Position numbers and translations under genes: made by a program | The notes under the pieces: model-generated | Told to the model about the DNA's origin: nothing | Databases searched by the model: none | The model's input: the letters and a program-made list of their open reading frames with translations, nothing else | NCBI GenBank assembly: GCA_900466875.1 | Contig: UBNQ01000016.1 | Location: forward strand, 212,769-276,768 | Length of the DNA stretch: 64,000 bases | Direction: 5' to 3' | Source of the DNA: Hyphomicrobiales bacterium | GTDB lineage: Bacteria; Pseudomonadota; Alphaproteobacteria; Rhizobiales; Rhizobiaceae | In this document: one piece after another, positions 25,495 to 33,986 of the stretch | Position numbering within the stretch: the first letter of the stretch is position 1 | Layout of the letters: each line of letters starts with the position of its first letter

Positions 25495-25887
25495 ATGAAA
25501 AAGATGATCCTCGTATCCGCTGCCATCGCAGCGTTCGCCACCGGTGCCTTGGCCCAGCAAAGCACGGTAAATGGTGCCGTTGGCGGTGCCGTGACCGGTG
25601 CAATCGTCGGTGGTCCGGTCGGCGCTGCAGTCGGCGGTATCGTGGGAGCCGCTGCCGGCACCGCGATCGATCCGCCGCCGGAACGCGTCGTTCGCTACGT
25701 CGAAACGCAGCCGATGCCGGCAGAGACGGTTGTTGTTCAGGAGCAGGTGGTCGTTGGCCGGCCTATTCCGCAACAGGTGGTGCTGACGCCCGTACCGGAA
25801 GATCCGACCTACGCCTATGCGGTCGTCAACCAGCAGCGCGTGATCGTCGATCCGCAGACACATACGGTCGTTCGCATCATCAACTGA
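25495..25887 (+). CDS. Secreted glycine-zipper protein with DUF1236
   Basis: 130 residues from ATG 25495 with AAGGAG upstream. Residues 1-20 are a signal peptide (MKKMILVSAAIAAFATGALA). A glycine-zipper region with GAVGGAVTGAIVGG and GAAVGGIVGAAAG at 27-55 could insert in or associate with the outer membrane. The C-terminal 60 residues match DUF1236 (RPIPQQVVLTPVPEDPTYAY, then VVNQQRVIVDPQTHTVVRII). This domain is common in Rhizobiales and of unknown function. The gene ends at a strong convergent terminator. Confidence 0.85.
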   Translation: MKKMILVSAAIAAFATGALAQQSTVNGAVGGAVTGAIVGGPVGAAVGGIVGAAAGTAIDPPPERVVRYVETQPMPAETVVVQEQVVVGRPIPQQVVLTPVPEDPTYAYAVVNQQRVIVDPQTHTVVRIIN

Positions 25888-25902
25888 TCCGAAGACGAAA
25901 AT

Positions 25903-25938
25903 AGAAGAGGCGCCCATCCTGCCGCGGGCGCCTCTTCT
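25903..25938. terminator. Strong bidirectional terminator hairpin
   Basis: AGAAGAGGCGCCC and GGGCGCCTCTTCT form a perfect 13-bp stem around a 10-base loop. It lies between the convergent DUF1236 gene and the monooxygenase gene and can serve both strands. Confidence 0.8.
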
Positions 25939-25952
25939 GCCATCTGCCTTCA

Positions 25953-27305
25953 TCAGTCTTTTTGCCGGGCGGCGGCGTAACGGTTGGCGGGCATGGAAAG
26001 ACCGAGATTTTCGCGCAGTGTCGACCCCTCGTATTCGTCACGGAAAAGACCGCGGCGGCGTAATTCGGGCACGACGAGTTCGGTGAAGTCGGTCAGACTT
26101 GCCGGTAGTGTCGGGAACATCAGGATGAAGCCGTCAGCGGCGCGGGCTTCGAACCACTCTTCCATGAAATCGGCAATTTCTTTCGGCGTGCCGGTAATGC
26201 CGTTGCCGGTGCTCTTTTCCGCATAGTGGTGGATCAGGTGGCGGAGCGTGTGGCCCTGTTTGATGAAGTCGGTTAGTTCCTCGAACAGAGCCTTAGAACC
26301 CTTCGGCTGCTGCGGCAGGCGTTCCATGGGGAAGGGCTTGTCGAGTTCGGCGCCGGCAAGATCCGTTTCCAGAAATTCGCCCAGCATCCAGCGACCGACA
26401 TCGGGGTGAAGGTTGTCGATCAGGAAATCGACCTTGGCTTGGGCTTCCGCTTTCGTCTCCCCGACATTGACGACAATGCCCGGCATCATCTTCAGGTCGT
26501 CCTCGATGCGACCGTACTTGGCCATTCGTCCTTTGACGTTCCGGTAGAAGGCACCATTCCGCTCAATGCTGGAGGCAAGGCTGAAGACGATTTCCGAGGT
26601 TCGGGCAGCAAGCTCCATCCCGGCTTCCGAGCCGCCAGCCTGGGCAATGACCGGCCGGCCCTGAGGGGTCGAGGCAATGTTCAATGGCCCGCGAACCTGA
26701 AAGTGTTTGCCCTTGTGGTTGAGCGTGTGCAGCTTGTCCTTGTCGTAATAGACGCCGCTTTCACGATCGAGGAGCAGCGCGTCCGGCTCGAAGCTGTCCC
26801 ACAGGCCGAAAACGACATCGACGAATTCCTCGCCGCGTTCATAGCGGATCGCATGGGGATCAAGGCCTTCGCGATTGAAGTTGTAGCCTGTTTCGTCGTG
26901 GTCGGAGGTAACGACGTTCCAGCAGGTCCGGCCTCCGCTCAGGTGATCGATGGATGAGAAGATGCGGGCGATGTTGTAGGGTTCGTAATAGCTCGTGGAG
27001 GCAGTGGCCACGAAGCCGAGCTTTTCCGTCATGGCGGCAAGCGCCGTGATCAGCGTCAGCGGCTCGAACCGGTTCATCTTTGTCGGGGAGCGGGAAAGGG
27101 CTTCCGCATCGCCGATCGCAGCGGCGGGCGAATCCGCGACGAACATGAAGTCGAGCTTCGCCTGTTCCGAGATGCGAGCGACATTCAGAAGGTGGTCAAT
27201 CTTGTTGGCACCATTAACGTCGGCAGCCGGATGCAGCCAGCTCGCAGGATTGAAGCCGAAGGTGTAGACAAAGGTTCCAAGTTTCAGCTTGTCTTCGCGC
27301 GCCAT
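25953..27305 (-). CDS. NtaA/SnaA/DszA-family flavin monooxygenase
   Basis: 450 residues of the bacterial-luciferase-like fold. Family marks include LGTFVYTFGFNPASWLHP at the start, FMFVADSPAAA near 53, YYEPYNIARIFSSIDHLSGG near 105, WNVVTSDHD and GRPVIAQAGGSEAG near 218. NtaA, SnaA and DszA use reduced FMN and oxygen to attack C-N or C-S bonds or oxidise amines and sulfones. GAGGAG precedes the ATG. It is the last gene of the operon with the amino-acid ABC transporter and GntR regulator (32-bp gap), so the substrate is probably what that transporter imports. A flavin reductase partner is not in the window. Confidence 0.88.
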   Translation of the reverse strand: MAREDKLKLGTFVYTFGFNPASWLHPAADVNGANKIDHLLNVARISEQAKLDFMFVADSPAAAIGDAEALSRSPTKMNRFEPLTLITALAAMTEKLGFVATASTSYYEPYNIARIFSSIDHLSGGRTCWNVVTSDHDETGYNFNREGLDPHAIRYERGEEFVDVVFGLWDSFEPDALLLDRESGVYYDKDKLHTLNHKGKHFQVRGPLNIASTPQGRPVIAQAGGSEAGMELAARTSEIVFSLASSIERNGAFYRNVKGRMAKYGRIEDDLKMMPGIVVNVGETKAEAQAKVDFLIDNLHPDVGRWMLGEFLETDLAGAELDKPFPMERLPQQPKGSKALFEELTDFIKQGHTLRHLIHHYAEKSTGNGITGTPKEIADFMEEWFEARAADGFILMFPTLPASLTDFTELVVPELRRRGLFRDEYEGSTLRENLGLSMPANRYAAARQKD

Positions 27306-27337
27306 GGTTTCTCAACTCCTCTTGATGTTCTGGTGTT

Positions 27338-28090
27338 TCAGCCTGCCTGCGAAGGTGTGAAGCGGGCGGTAAGTGTGTGGCTTTTGCCGGGATAGGTCAG
27401 TCGCACAGACGTCACCGACTGATCGAGCCGCCAGGTTTGGCGTTCGACGACCATGACAGGGCTGCCGATGGGAATGGCGAGATGAGTTGCCTCTGTGGTG
27501 CCGGCACCTCGGGCTGCGATCCGGTGTTCTGCGGCGCTCCACGGGACATGATCGAGAAGCCAGGGGCCGGGAGAGAGCGTTTCGAACGTTTCCGCCGCCG
27601 CATCCGGCACGACGTCCAGATTGATAAGCCGTTGCTCAAGGCAGTATGGCTGTTTGCCCGCATGATGCAGGCAGGTGATGTCGGCGATCAGCTTTTTCCG
27701 GGATAGGCCAAGATGCTGGGCTTCCTGACCGCTTGCAGGCCTGACCGCTTGGGCCAAAATCTGGTGACTGTAAATCTCGCCCTTTGCTTTCACCTCTTCG
27801 CGAATATCGTAGATTTCCAGAATGGCGCTTTGCGCTTTCTGGGGAAGCACGACACTGCCGACCTTTCGGCGCCGCTGTATCAATCCCGCGCGCGCCAGCT
27901 GCGTTACGACCTTGTTCACCGTCATGCGCGAGCAACCGTATTGCAGTGCCAGTTGCTGTTCCGGCGCGATTCGGAAGCCCGGTTGCCAGCGGCCGGTCAG
28001 GATGTTCTGCTCGATATCGGAGAGTATTCGCCGGTGAAGCGAAAGCGGTGCCTCGGACATGCGGTTGGCAGTGAAAGCGTCCTCGATCAT
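27338..28090 (-). CDS. GntR/HutC-family transcriptional regulator with UTRA domain
   Basis: 250 residues. The wHTH spans about 15-80 (LHRRILSDIEQNILTGRW, then LQYGCSRMTVNKVVTQLARA), followed by a C-terminal UTRA ligand-binding domain (AKGEIYSHQILA, ADITCLHHAGKQPYCLEQRL). HutC proteins repress histidine-utilisation genes and respond to urocanate. Together with the urocanase-like gene in the divergent operon, this supports control by an imidazole-type metabolite. The start ATG overlaps the ABC ATPase stop by 4 bases (ATGA). It probably binds in the divergent region 31101-31440. Confidence 0.9.
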   Translation of the reverse strand: MIEDAFTANRMSEAPLSLHRRILSDIEQNILTGRWQPGFRIAPEQQLALQYGCSRMTVNKVVTQLARAGLIQRRRKVGSVVLPQKAQSAILEIYDIREEVKAKGEIYSHQILAQAVRPASGQEAQHLGLSRKKLIADITCLHHAGKQPYCLEQRLINLDVVPDAAAETFETLSPGPWLLDHVPWSAAEHRIAARGAGTTEATHLAIPIGSPVMVVERQTWRLDQSVTSVRLTYPGKSHTLTARFTPSQAG

Positions 28091-28878
28091 GCGAGCATGC
28101 TGGCGCCACGATCGAGATAGGTGTCGAGGAACTGCTCCAGGCGGGGATGGCGTGGTTTGGCGAAAATTTCGGCTGGCGGGCCAGAAAACAGCAGCCGGCC
28201 ATGGTCGAGGAAACTGATCTGCTGGCCGACGCTTGCGGCAAAGCCGATCTCGTGGGTGACGACCACCATCGTCATGCCATCGCTCGCCAGATCGCGCATG
28301 ACGTTGAGGACCTCACCGGTCAATTCCGGATCGAGTGCAGATGTTGGTTCATCGAACAGCATGATCTTCGGCTCGAGCGCAAGCGCCCGGGCGATTGCCA
28401 CACGTTGCTGCTGGCCGCCGGAGAGCTGCGACGGGTAGTGGCCGGCACGGTTTTCCAGTCCAACCTTGCGCAATTGCGTCATGGCACGCTCTTCCGCCTC
28501 CGCCTTCGGCACCTTGCGGACGATTTTCAGCGCTTCGCTGACATTGCCGAGCGCCGTCATGTGCGGCCAGAGGTTGAACTGCTGGAAGACCATGCCGGTC
28601 TTTGTTCGCACAGTGCGAATCTGGTTGGCGGGCAGGCGTTCGCGGCGGCCATTGGCGTCCTCGAAAAAGCCCAGGGCCTCTCCGTTGATGGTGATCATGC
28701 CGCTGGTGGCCTCTTCCAAAAAGGCGAGGCAGCGCAACAATGTGCTCTTGCCTGAACCGGATGGGCCGATAAGGCAGGAAACCTTGCCCTCCGGTATTTC
28801 CAGATCGATGTCCTGCAGCACGGTGGTTTCTCCGAACCGCTTGACGAGTTTGCGGATGGCGATGGCGGGTACACTCAT
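28087..28878 (-). CDS. Polar amino-acid ABC transporter ATP-binding protein
   Basis: 263 residues, HisP/GlnQ class. Walker A GPSGSGKST near 37, Q-loop TGMVFQQFNLWPHMT, signature LSGGQQQRVAIARAL near 150 and Walker B KIMLFDEPTSALDPE are all present. A non-standard insertion (GFFEDANGRRERLPANQIR) sits where many HisP homologues also have extra residues. It overlaps genes on both sides by four bases, showing tight coupling with the two permease genes upstream and the regulator downstream. Confidence 0.94.
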   Translation of the reverse strand: MSVPAIAIRKLVKRFGETTVLQDIDLEIPEGKVSCLIGPSGSGKSTLLRCLAFLEEATSGMITINGEALGFFEDANGRRERLPANQIRTVRTKTGMVFQQFNLWPHMTALGNVSEALKIVRKVPKAEAEERAMTQLRKVGLENRAGHYPSQLSGGQQQRVAIARALALEPKIMLFDEPTSALDPELTGEVLNVMRDLASDGMTMVVVTHEIGFAASVGQQISFLDHGRLLFSGPPAEIFAKPRHPRLEQFLDTYLDRGASMLA

Positions 28879-29543
28879 GCTTTCGAAAACCTCAGTCGGG
28901 AGAGACGGTTTTCGGCCATGCGGCCGAGCCGGTCTGTGAGTTCAACGATGATCCAGTAGACGATCGCAAGGATGAAGATCGCCTCGAGGAATGCGTATTG
29001 CTGTGAGCCGATCGCGCTGACGGTGGCGGTCAGTTCAGGAACCGTGATGATCGACAGGACGGCGGACTCCTTGAGCAGGATGACGGCCAGATTGATCGCG
29101 GGCGGCAGGACGATCAGCGCCATTTCCGGCACCTGGATACGGCTGATCGTCTGGAAACGCGTCATGCCCAGGCAGGCTGCCGCTTCGACATGGCCGATCG
29201 GGACCGATGCGTAGCCGGCGCGGAAAACTTCACTGTAGTAGGCAGCGCTATAGACGGTGAGCCCGATCAATCCGCAGGGGATAGGATCGAGCATCAGGCC
29301 GACAAACGGGCCGCCGTAATAAAGCAGGAAGATCTGGATCAGGAACGGCGTGCCGCGCAGCACTTCCACCACCGCTCCAAGCACGGCATTGACGAGCGTG
29401 CCGCCGAAGCGCCGTGCGGTGGCGACGACAAAACCTGCGACGACCCCGCCGAGCACGCCGGCGATCCACAGCCATAGAGTGACAAACAACCCACTGGCGA
29501 TCTCCGGCAGCTTTTCGATGATGACTTGCGGATCGAACATCAT
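28875..29543 (-). CDS. Amino-acid ABC transporter permease (HisM/GlnP class)
   Basis: 222 residues with about five membrane segments. The EAA-like loop is EAAACLGMTRFQTISRIQVPE, typical of polar amino-acid permeases. It forms the channel with the second permease encoded immediately upstream; starts and stops overlap by four bases. The substrate range includes polar or cationic amino acids and relatives such as opines or histidine derivatives; context favours a modified histidine or related compound. Confidence 0.92.
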   Translation of the reverse strand: MMFDPQVIIEKLPEIASGLFVTLWLWIAGVLGGVVAGFVVATARRFGGTLVNAVLGAVVEVLRGTPFLIQIFLLYYGGPFVGLMLDPIPCGLIGLTVYSAAYYSEVFRAGYASVPIGHVEAAACLGMTRFQTISRIQVPEMALIVLPPAINLAVILLKESAVLSIITVPELTATVSAIGSQQYAFLEAIFILAIVYWIIVELTDRLGRMAENRLSRLRFSKA

Positions 29544-30181
29544 GCCGTGGCTCCCTTCAGGGATCGTTCGGCATAACGGCCAAGCAGTGCGATTGCGGAG
29601 TTTATCACGAAATAGATGAGCGCCGCCGAGGCGAAGATCGGGATCGGCTCGTAGGTGCTGGAGGCGAGATCCTGCGCCATCTTGGTGATTTCGATGATGC
29701 CCACCACCGATACGAGCGAGGAGGATTTGAGGATCATGATCGCCTCGTTCACCAGCGCCGGGAACGTCAATCTCAAAGCGATCGGTGCGCGGATGCGGAT
29801 AAAAGTCTGGGCGCCGGTAAAACCTGCGACATCGGCGGCTTCGATGAGACCGCGCGGGACGCTGGCGAAACCGCCGCGGAGATTTTCAGCCTGATAGGCC
29901 GCCGTGCAGAGGGACAGGCCGACGATCGCGGCGACGATGCCCGGTACATTGATGCCGATCACCGGCAGCAGAGTGTAGATGAGCAGAAGCTGGACCAGCA
30001 GCGGCACGCCGCGGAAAAAGCTGATGAACAGCCTCGCCGGCAGGACATAGATCGACTTGCCCGTCAGCAGCGCGGCAGACAGCAGCATGGCGATCGCGAA
30101 CCCGATCGCGATCGAGATAAGGCTGATGCCAAGGGTAGAGAGAGCCGCTTCCAGAAGCAGCGTAAACAGTTTCGGCGTCAT
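29540..30181 (-). CDS. Amino-acid ABC transporter permease (HisQ/GlnP class)
   Basis: 213 residues with about five membrane segments and the coupling loop EAADVAGFTGAQTFIRIRAP. It is the first permease after the binding-protein gene, from which it is separated by a hairpin at 30235-30257, a common arrangement that raises the level of the binding protein relative to the membrane parts. Its stop overlaps the start of the second permease. Confidence 0.92.
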   Translation of the reverse strand: MTPKLFTLLLEAALSTLGISLISIAIGFAIAMLLSAALLTGKSIYVLPARLFISFFRGVPLLVQLLLIYTLLPVIGINVPGIVAAIVGLSLCTAAYQAENLRGGFASVPRGLIEAADVAGFTGAQTFIRIRAPIALRLTFPALVNEAIMILKSSSLVSVVGIIEITKMAQDLASSTYEPIPIFASAALIYFVINSAIALLGRYAERSLKGATA

Positions 30182-30234
30182 CGGCTACGCATCGTTGGTC
30201 GCAGGCGCAGGGCGCACGACGACACGGAAGACAA

Positions 30235-30257
30235 GGGGATGCGCAATGCACATCCCC
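30235..30257 (-). terminator. Intercistronic hairpin between binding protein and permease genes
   Basis: On the minus strand GGGGATGTGC-ATT-GCGCATCCCC forms a 10-bp stem with one G-U pair. It lacks a T tract, so it is likely an mRNA-stabilising or attenuating element and not a full terminator. Confidence 0.55.
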
Positions 30258-30272
30258 CGCATCGACTGAAGC

Positions 30273-31100
30273 TCAGAATGCCGGATCAGGCACCGAGTCC
30301 GGCGTGTCGAAGGTCGTGCCGAACCATTTTTCCTGAAGCTTGGCCAGGCGGCCGTCCTTCTTCATTGCGATGATTTCGTTGTCGATATAGTCCAGCAGCG
30401 ACTTGTGGTCGTCATCCTTTGTGCCGATGAAGCCGAAATAGGTCTTCTTGCCGAAGGCTGGTGTCACCACTTCGAAGGCGCCGTTGCGCTGCTTGGCGAC
30501 GAAGGCGATGTTGGGAAGGGAGTTGGCGACGGCGACGACGCGGCCGGTCGCGAGATCGGCATAGGCGTCGTTGAACGATACATACTCGCGGACGGTGACC
30601 TTTTCCGGCAGTGTTGCAGAATATTCCTGCAACTGCGCCAGCTGTGCTGTTGCCTTGCCGACGCCGACGGCTTTGCCTGCGATGTCTGCCGGCTTGGTGA
30701 TCGAAGTATCACCGGCCTTTTTCAGGATCGCGACGGAGGCTTCGGCAACCGGTGCGCTCATGCGGTAACGCGCGATACGTGCCTTGGTGATGGTTGCCGG
30801 ACCGGCAACGACATCGAACTTGCCGGCTTCAAGGCTTGGCAGAACGCTGTCCCAGGGCAGTTCGACCCATTCGATCTTCACGCCGAGGTCTTTGCCGAGC
30901 GCTTCGAAGAAATCGACGTTCAGGCCCTTGTGTTCGCCGGCATCGATGAAGTCGAAGGGGGCAAATGCCGTTTCCGTGCCGACTTTCAACACGCCTGCGG
31001 CCTTGGCCTTGGCCAGCACATCTTCCGCATGGGCCGAAAACGATGTGGCAAGCAGAAGGGCGCCGGCGGCGACGGCCTTCATCAGTTGTCTTTTGAGCAT
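30273..31100 (-). CDS. Periplasmic amino-acid-binding protein of the ABC transporter
   Basis: 275 residues of the SBP_bac_3 family. Residues 1-25 are a signal peptide (AVAAGALLLATSFSAHA). The ligand-binding core is visible: LKVGTETAFAPFDFID near 39, LNVDFFEALGKDLGV near 60, FDVVAGPATITKARIARYRM near 95, then ADLATGRVVAVANS. In histidine/arginine-binding relatives an Asp in the 'DVxxxGxTITPERxxxxxF' motif contacts the alpha-amino group; here that motif is 'GPATITKARIARY', a divergent form that may mean altered specificity. It is the first gene of its operon and divergent from the amidase gene. Confidence 0.93.
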   Translation of the reverse strand: MLKRQLMKAVAAGALLLATSFSAHAEDVLAKAKAAGVLKVGTETAFAPFDFIDAGEHKGLNVDFFEALGKDLGVKIEWVELPWDSVLPSLEAGKFDVVAGPATITKARIARYRMSAPVAEASVAILKKAGDTSITKPADIAGKAVGVGKATAQLAQLQEYSATLPEKVTVREYVSFNDAYADLATGRVVAVANSLPNIAFVAKQRNGAFEVVTPAFGKKTYFGFIGTKDDDHKSLLDYIDNEIIAMKKDGRLAKLQEKWFGTTFDTPDSVPDPAF

Positions 31101-31440
31101 TGGTGATTTCTCCGCGTTGTTCTACCTTAAGGACCGCAGTTCGGCTGTTCCCACCGTGTGACAGCGAATTTTTCCGCTGTTCGTTTTATTGCCTATACAA
31201 TTGACCGATGTTCGCTGAGCCGTCAACGGCCTCAGCAAAGGCTTTCTGATGTGCCATGTCGCGCTTCAGAAACGTAGGCATCGATGCACGGTCGGTCGCC
31301 CCTCGATCGAATGAGCTTGCCTTATCAGGTTTCAGGAACCTATCTTCTCTGCATACGTATCGACGACGGATCGAGGCTGCCTGCCGACACCGGACATGGA
31401 CGCTTCGCCTGCTCTACCGACAGCATTTCATTTCAGGACC
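31101..31440. promoter_or_regulatory. Divergent regulatory region of the transporter and amidase operons
   Basis: This spacer must hold both promoters. TTGCCTATACAA at 31189-31200 resembles one well-kept half of a HutC/GntR-type palindrome (TTGTATATACAA), and could be the operator for the GntR protein encoded at 27338-28090. No other symmetric element was convincing and no coding frame was accepted. Confidence 0.35.
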
Positions 31441-32697
31441 ATGCACCACATGAATTCCAATCTCGTCGTCAATGCCGGTCGGATCGCGGCGGATATCGAC
31501 GCTCTTGCCAATCTTACAGAGCCGGACAGGCCATGGACACGTCGTGCATTCACGCCGATGTTTCTGAAAGGACGCGCCTATGTGGAAAAGGCCTTTCGCG
31601 ATGCGGGCCTCGAAACACATGTCGACGCCGCGGGCAATCTGATCGGTCGGCGTAGCGGAAAGATCGGAAATGGCACGCTGATGCTCGGCTCGCACACGGA
31701 TACGGTGCCGAACGGTGGTCGTTTCGATGGAATTGCAGGCGTGATCGCAGCACTTGAGGTGGCGCGGGCACTGGACGATGCCGGGATCGAGCTTCAACAT
31801 GACCTGGAAATCGTCGATTTCCTTGCCGAGGAGGTCTCGATTTTCGGCGTGTCCTGCATCGGCAGCCGGGGCATGACTGGCGTTCGCCCGGCCGAATGGC
31901 TGGAGCGCATGGCCGATACGGACGGGAGACGTATCGATCTCGCCGAAGGGATCCGGGAGGTCGGTGGCGACCCGGCGCAATCAGGCGGCCGCGACGACAT
32001 CAAGGCTTTTCTGGAACTGCATATAGAGCAGGGTACGGTGCTTGAGCGGGAAGGTGTCGATATCGGCATTGTCGGGGCGATTACCGGGATTTCGCGGTTC
32101 GAGATCCTGATCGAAGGACGTGCCGACCATGCGGGCACGACGCCGATGAATGCACGCTACGACGCGCTGGGCGCTGCATCCTGCCTGGTGCTTGGAATTG
32201 AGCGCATCGCCAAGGAACTTGCTCTCGGATCGAGCTATTTTGCAGGTACCGTGGGCGAGTTTTCGATGGAGCCGAATGCCGCCAATGTCATCCCGTCTCA
32301 TGTTCGGATGCTGATCGATGCACGGGCGGTCGATCCCGCCGTGATGGAAGAGTTTGTGGCCTCGCTGTCTGCGCTCTGCGCCCGGACCGCGGCGGAACGG
32401 ACCGTAACGATCGCGGAGCCCCGTCGGGTTTCCAATGCGGCTCCGACGGCGATGTCCGAGATGGTGACGGATGTGCTGGCATCGAGTGCTGCGCGTATCG
32501 GCGCTACCAGCCGACCGATGGTATCCGGCGCCGGCCACGATGCGGCTTTTCTCGCAAAGCTGGCGCCGGCGGCTATGATCTTTATCGCCAGCAAGGACGG
32601 ACGCAGCCATGCTGCGGAAGAGTGGTCGGAAAATGATGCGATCACTCTTGGAGCGGCGGTTCTTTACGAGGCAATTCTGGATCTCGACAAAAAATAG
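31441..32697 (+). CDS. M20 Zn-dependent amidase (N-carbamoyl-L-amino-acid hydrolase / allantoate amidohydrolase family)
   Basis: 418 residues from ATG 31441 (AGGA upstream; ATG 31450 is an alternative). Metal-site motifs are visible: GSHTDTVPNGGRFDGIAGV near 80, the catalytic Glu pair in FLAEEVSIFGVSCIGSRG near 125, and LELHIEQGTVLEREGVDIG near 195. The dimerisation domain contains FEILIEGRADHAGTTPM, and GAGHDAAF near the C-terminus completes the site. Enzymes of this family remove the carbamoyl group of N-carbamoyl amino acids or open ureides. In this operon N-carbamoyl-L-glutamate, the end product of hydantoin-propionate opening, is the most reasonable substrate (inference). It starts the operon with DUF917 and urocanase-like genes. 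Confidence 0.9.
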   Translation: MHHMNSNLVVNAGRIAADIDALANLTEPDRPWTRRAFTPMFLKGRAYVEKAFRDAGLETHVDAAGNLIGRRSGKIGNGTLMLGSHTDTVPNGGRFDGIAGVIAALEVARALDDAGIELQHDLEIVDFLAEEVSIFGVSCIGSRGMTGVRPAEWLERMADTDGRRIDLAEGIREVGGDPAQSGGRDDIKAFLELHIEQGTVLEREGVDIGIVGAITGISRFEILIEGRADHAGTTPMNARYDALGAASCLVLGIERIAKELALGSSYFAGTVGEFSMEPNAANVIPSHVRMLIDARAVDPAVMEEFVASLSALCARTAAERTVTIAEPRRVSNAAPTAMSEMVTDVLASSAARIGATSRPMVSGAGHDAAFLAKLAPAAMIFIASKDGRSHAAEEWSENDAITLGAAVLYEAILDLDKK

Positions 32698-32708
32698 GAG
32701 AAGCCGGC

Positions 32709-33797
32709 ATGGGTCGCATATTGACGGAAAAGGATGTCGAAGCGGCCGTTCGCGGAGGTTCCGTTTATGCGGCCGGTGGCGGCGGTTGGTCCGATCATGG
32801 TCGCATGCTGGGCTATGCTGCCGTCAGCATCGGCAGGCCGGAGCTGATCACGATCGATGAACTTCACGATGATGACTGGGTCGCAACCGCGGCGGCTATC
32901 GGAGCACCCGCCTCGACCACGGCCTGGGAGATGCAGGGTGTCGATTACGTCAAGGCGGTGCAGCTTCTGCAGGATGCGCTCGGCGAAAAGGTCTCGGCGC
33001 TGATGATCGGCCAGAACGGAAAATCCTCGACGCTGAACGGCTGGTTGCCTTCCGCCATTCTCGGTACAAAGGTGCTGGATGCGGTGGGCGATGTTCGCGC
33101 CCACCCCACCGGGGACATGGGCTCGATCGGCATGGCCAATTCGCCGGATGAGATGATCCAGACCGCCGTGGGCGGCAATCGTGCCGAAAATCGCTATATC
33201 GAACTCGTCGTTCGCGGTGCGACGGCCAAGGTTTCGCCGGTCCTGCGCACGGCCGCGGATATGTCCGGCGGCTTCATCGCCTCCTGCCGCAATCCGCTGC
33301 GTGCCTCCTATGTGCGCCAGAATGCAGCGCTCGGCGGGATCAGCTTGGCGCTGAAACTCGGGGAGGCCATTATCGAGGCGGATGCCAGGGGTGGGCACGC
33401 GATCATCGATGCGATCGTCAAGACAACCGGCGGTACGATTATCGCCGAGGGCAAGGTCAGTGCAAAATCGGTTGTCTACACGAACGAAGCTTTTGATGTC
33501 GGGACGATCACGGTCGGTCGTGGCGACAAGGCGGTGACGCTGCATGTAATGAACGAATATATGGCGGTGGATGATGCCGGTGGAAATCGGCTTGCCACCT
33601 TCCCGGATATCATTTCGACCCTGTCGCCGGAAGGCGAGCCGATGAGCGTCGGGCAGCTGGAGGTCGGCATGTCCGTTTTCCTCCTGCATGTGCCGAAAAC
33701 GATTATTCCGCTGTCTTCGAGTGTCAAGGACCCATCGGTCTACCCGATCGTCGAGAAGGCGCTTGGGATCAGTATTGCAGATTATGCGCTGGGGTGA
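32709..33797 (+). CDS. DUF917 protein (S-methylthiohydantoin desulfurase family)
   Basis: 362 residues, 11 bases after the amidase, with AGGAG upstream of the ATG. The family begins with a nucleotide-like Gly-rich loop (VYAAGGGGWSDHGRML near 20-35) and has the conserved blocks SIGRPELITIDELHDDDWV, GDVRAHPTGDMGSIGMAN near 130 and GGTIIAEGKV near 240. PF06032 (DUF917) has been renamed after S-methylthiohydantoin desulfurase; older annotations link it to hydantoin metabolism. Between a urocanase relative and an N-carbamoyl hydrolase, action on a (thio)hydantoin-5-propionate intermediate is the natural hypothesis. A 139-bp palindromic repeat follows the stop. Confidence 0.85.
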   Translation: MGRILTEKDVEAAVRGGSVYAAGGGGWSDHGRMLGYAAVSIGRPELITIDELHDDDWVATAAAIGAPASTTAWEMQGVDYVKAVQLLQDALGEKVSALMIGQNGKSSTLNGWLPSAILGTKVLDAVGDVRAHPTGDMGSIGMANSPDEMIQTAVGGNRAENRYIELVVRGATAKVSPVLRTAADMSGGFIASCRNPLRASYVRQNAALGGISLALKLGEAIIEADARGGHAIIDAIVKTTGGTIIAEGKVSAKSVVYTNEAFDVGTITVGRGDKAVTLHVMNEYMAVDDAGGNRLATFPDIISTLSPEGEPMSVGQLEVGMSVFLLHVPKTIIPLSSSVKDPSVYPIVEKALGISIADYALG

Positions 33798-33814
33798 GTT
33801 GGTGTGTAGCAATT

Positions 33815-33953
33815 GCCCCTCACCCTAGCCCTCTCCCCGTAATGACGGGGAGAGGGGACGTGCCCCGCTTGGGGTTGAAAAGGTCGGAGACCTTGCGGCT
33901 TATGTCCTTCTCCCCGCAAGCGGGGAGAAGGTGCCGGCAGGCGGGTGAGGGGC
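33815..33953. repeat. RIME-like palindromic mosaic repeat
   Basis: A 139-bp element with perfect 11-bp terminal inverted repeats (GCCCCTCACCC at 33815-33825 and GGGTGAGGGGC at 33943-33953). Inside are two perfect 12-bp-stem hairpins: CCCTCTCCCCGT/ACGGGGAGAGGG (33829-33856) and CCTTCTCCCCGC/GCGGGGAGAAGG (33906-33931). This layout matches the intergenic mosaic elements of Rhizobiaceae. It lies inside the operon, between the DUF917 and urocanase-like genes, and will form strong RNA structure in the transcript. Confidence 0.88.
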
Positions 33954-33986
33954 GAGCCCCAACCAAAGAGCGACGAGGAGAACTCC

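Noticed and set aside
32664..33812. A 382-codon minus-strand frame
   Set aside because: Antisense shadow of the DUF917 gene, rich in Arg/His and lacking a ribosome binding site.
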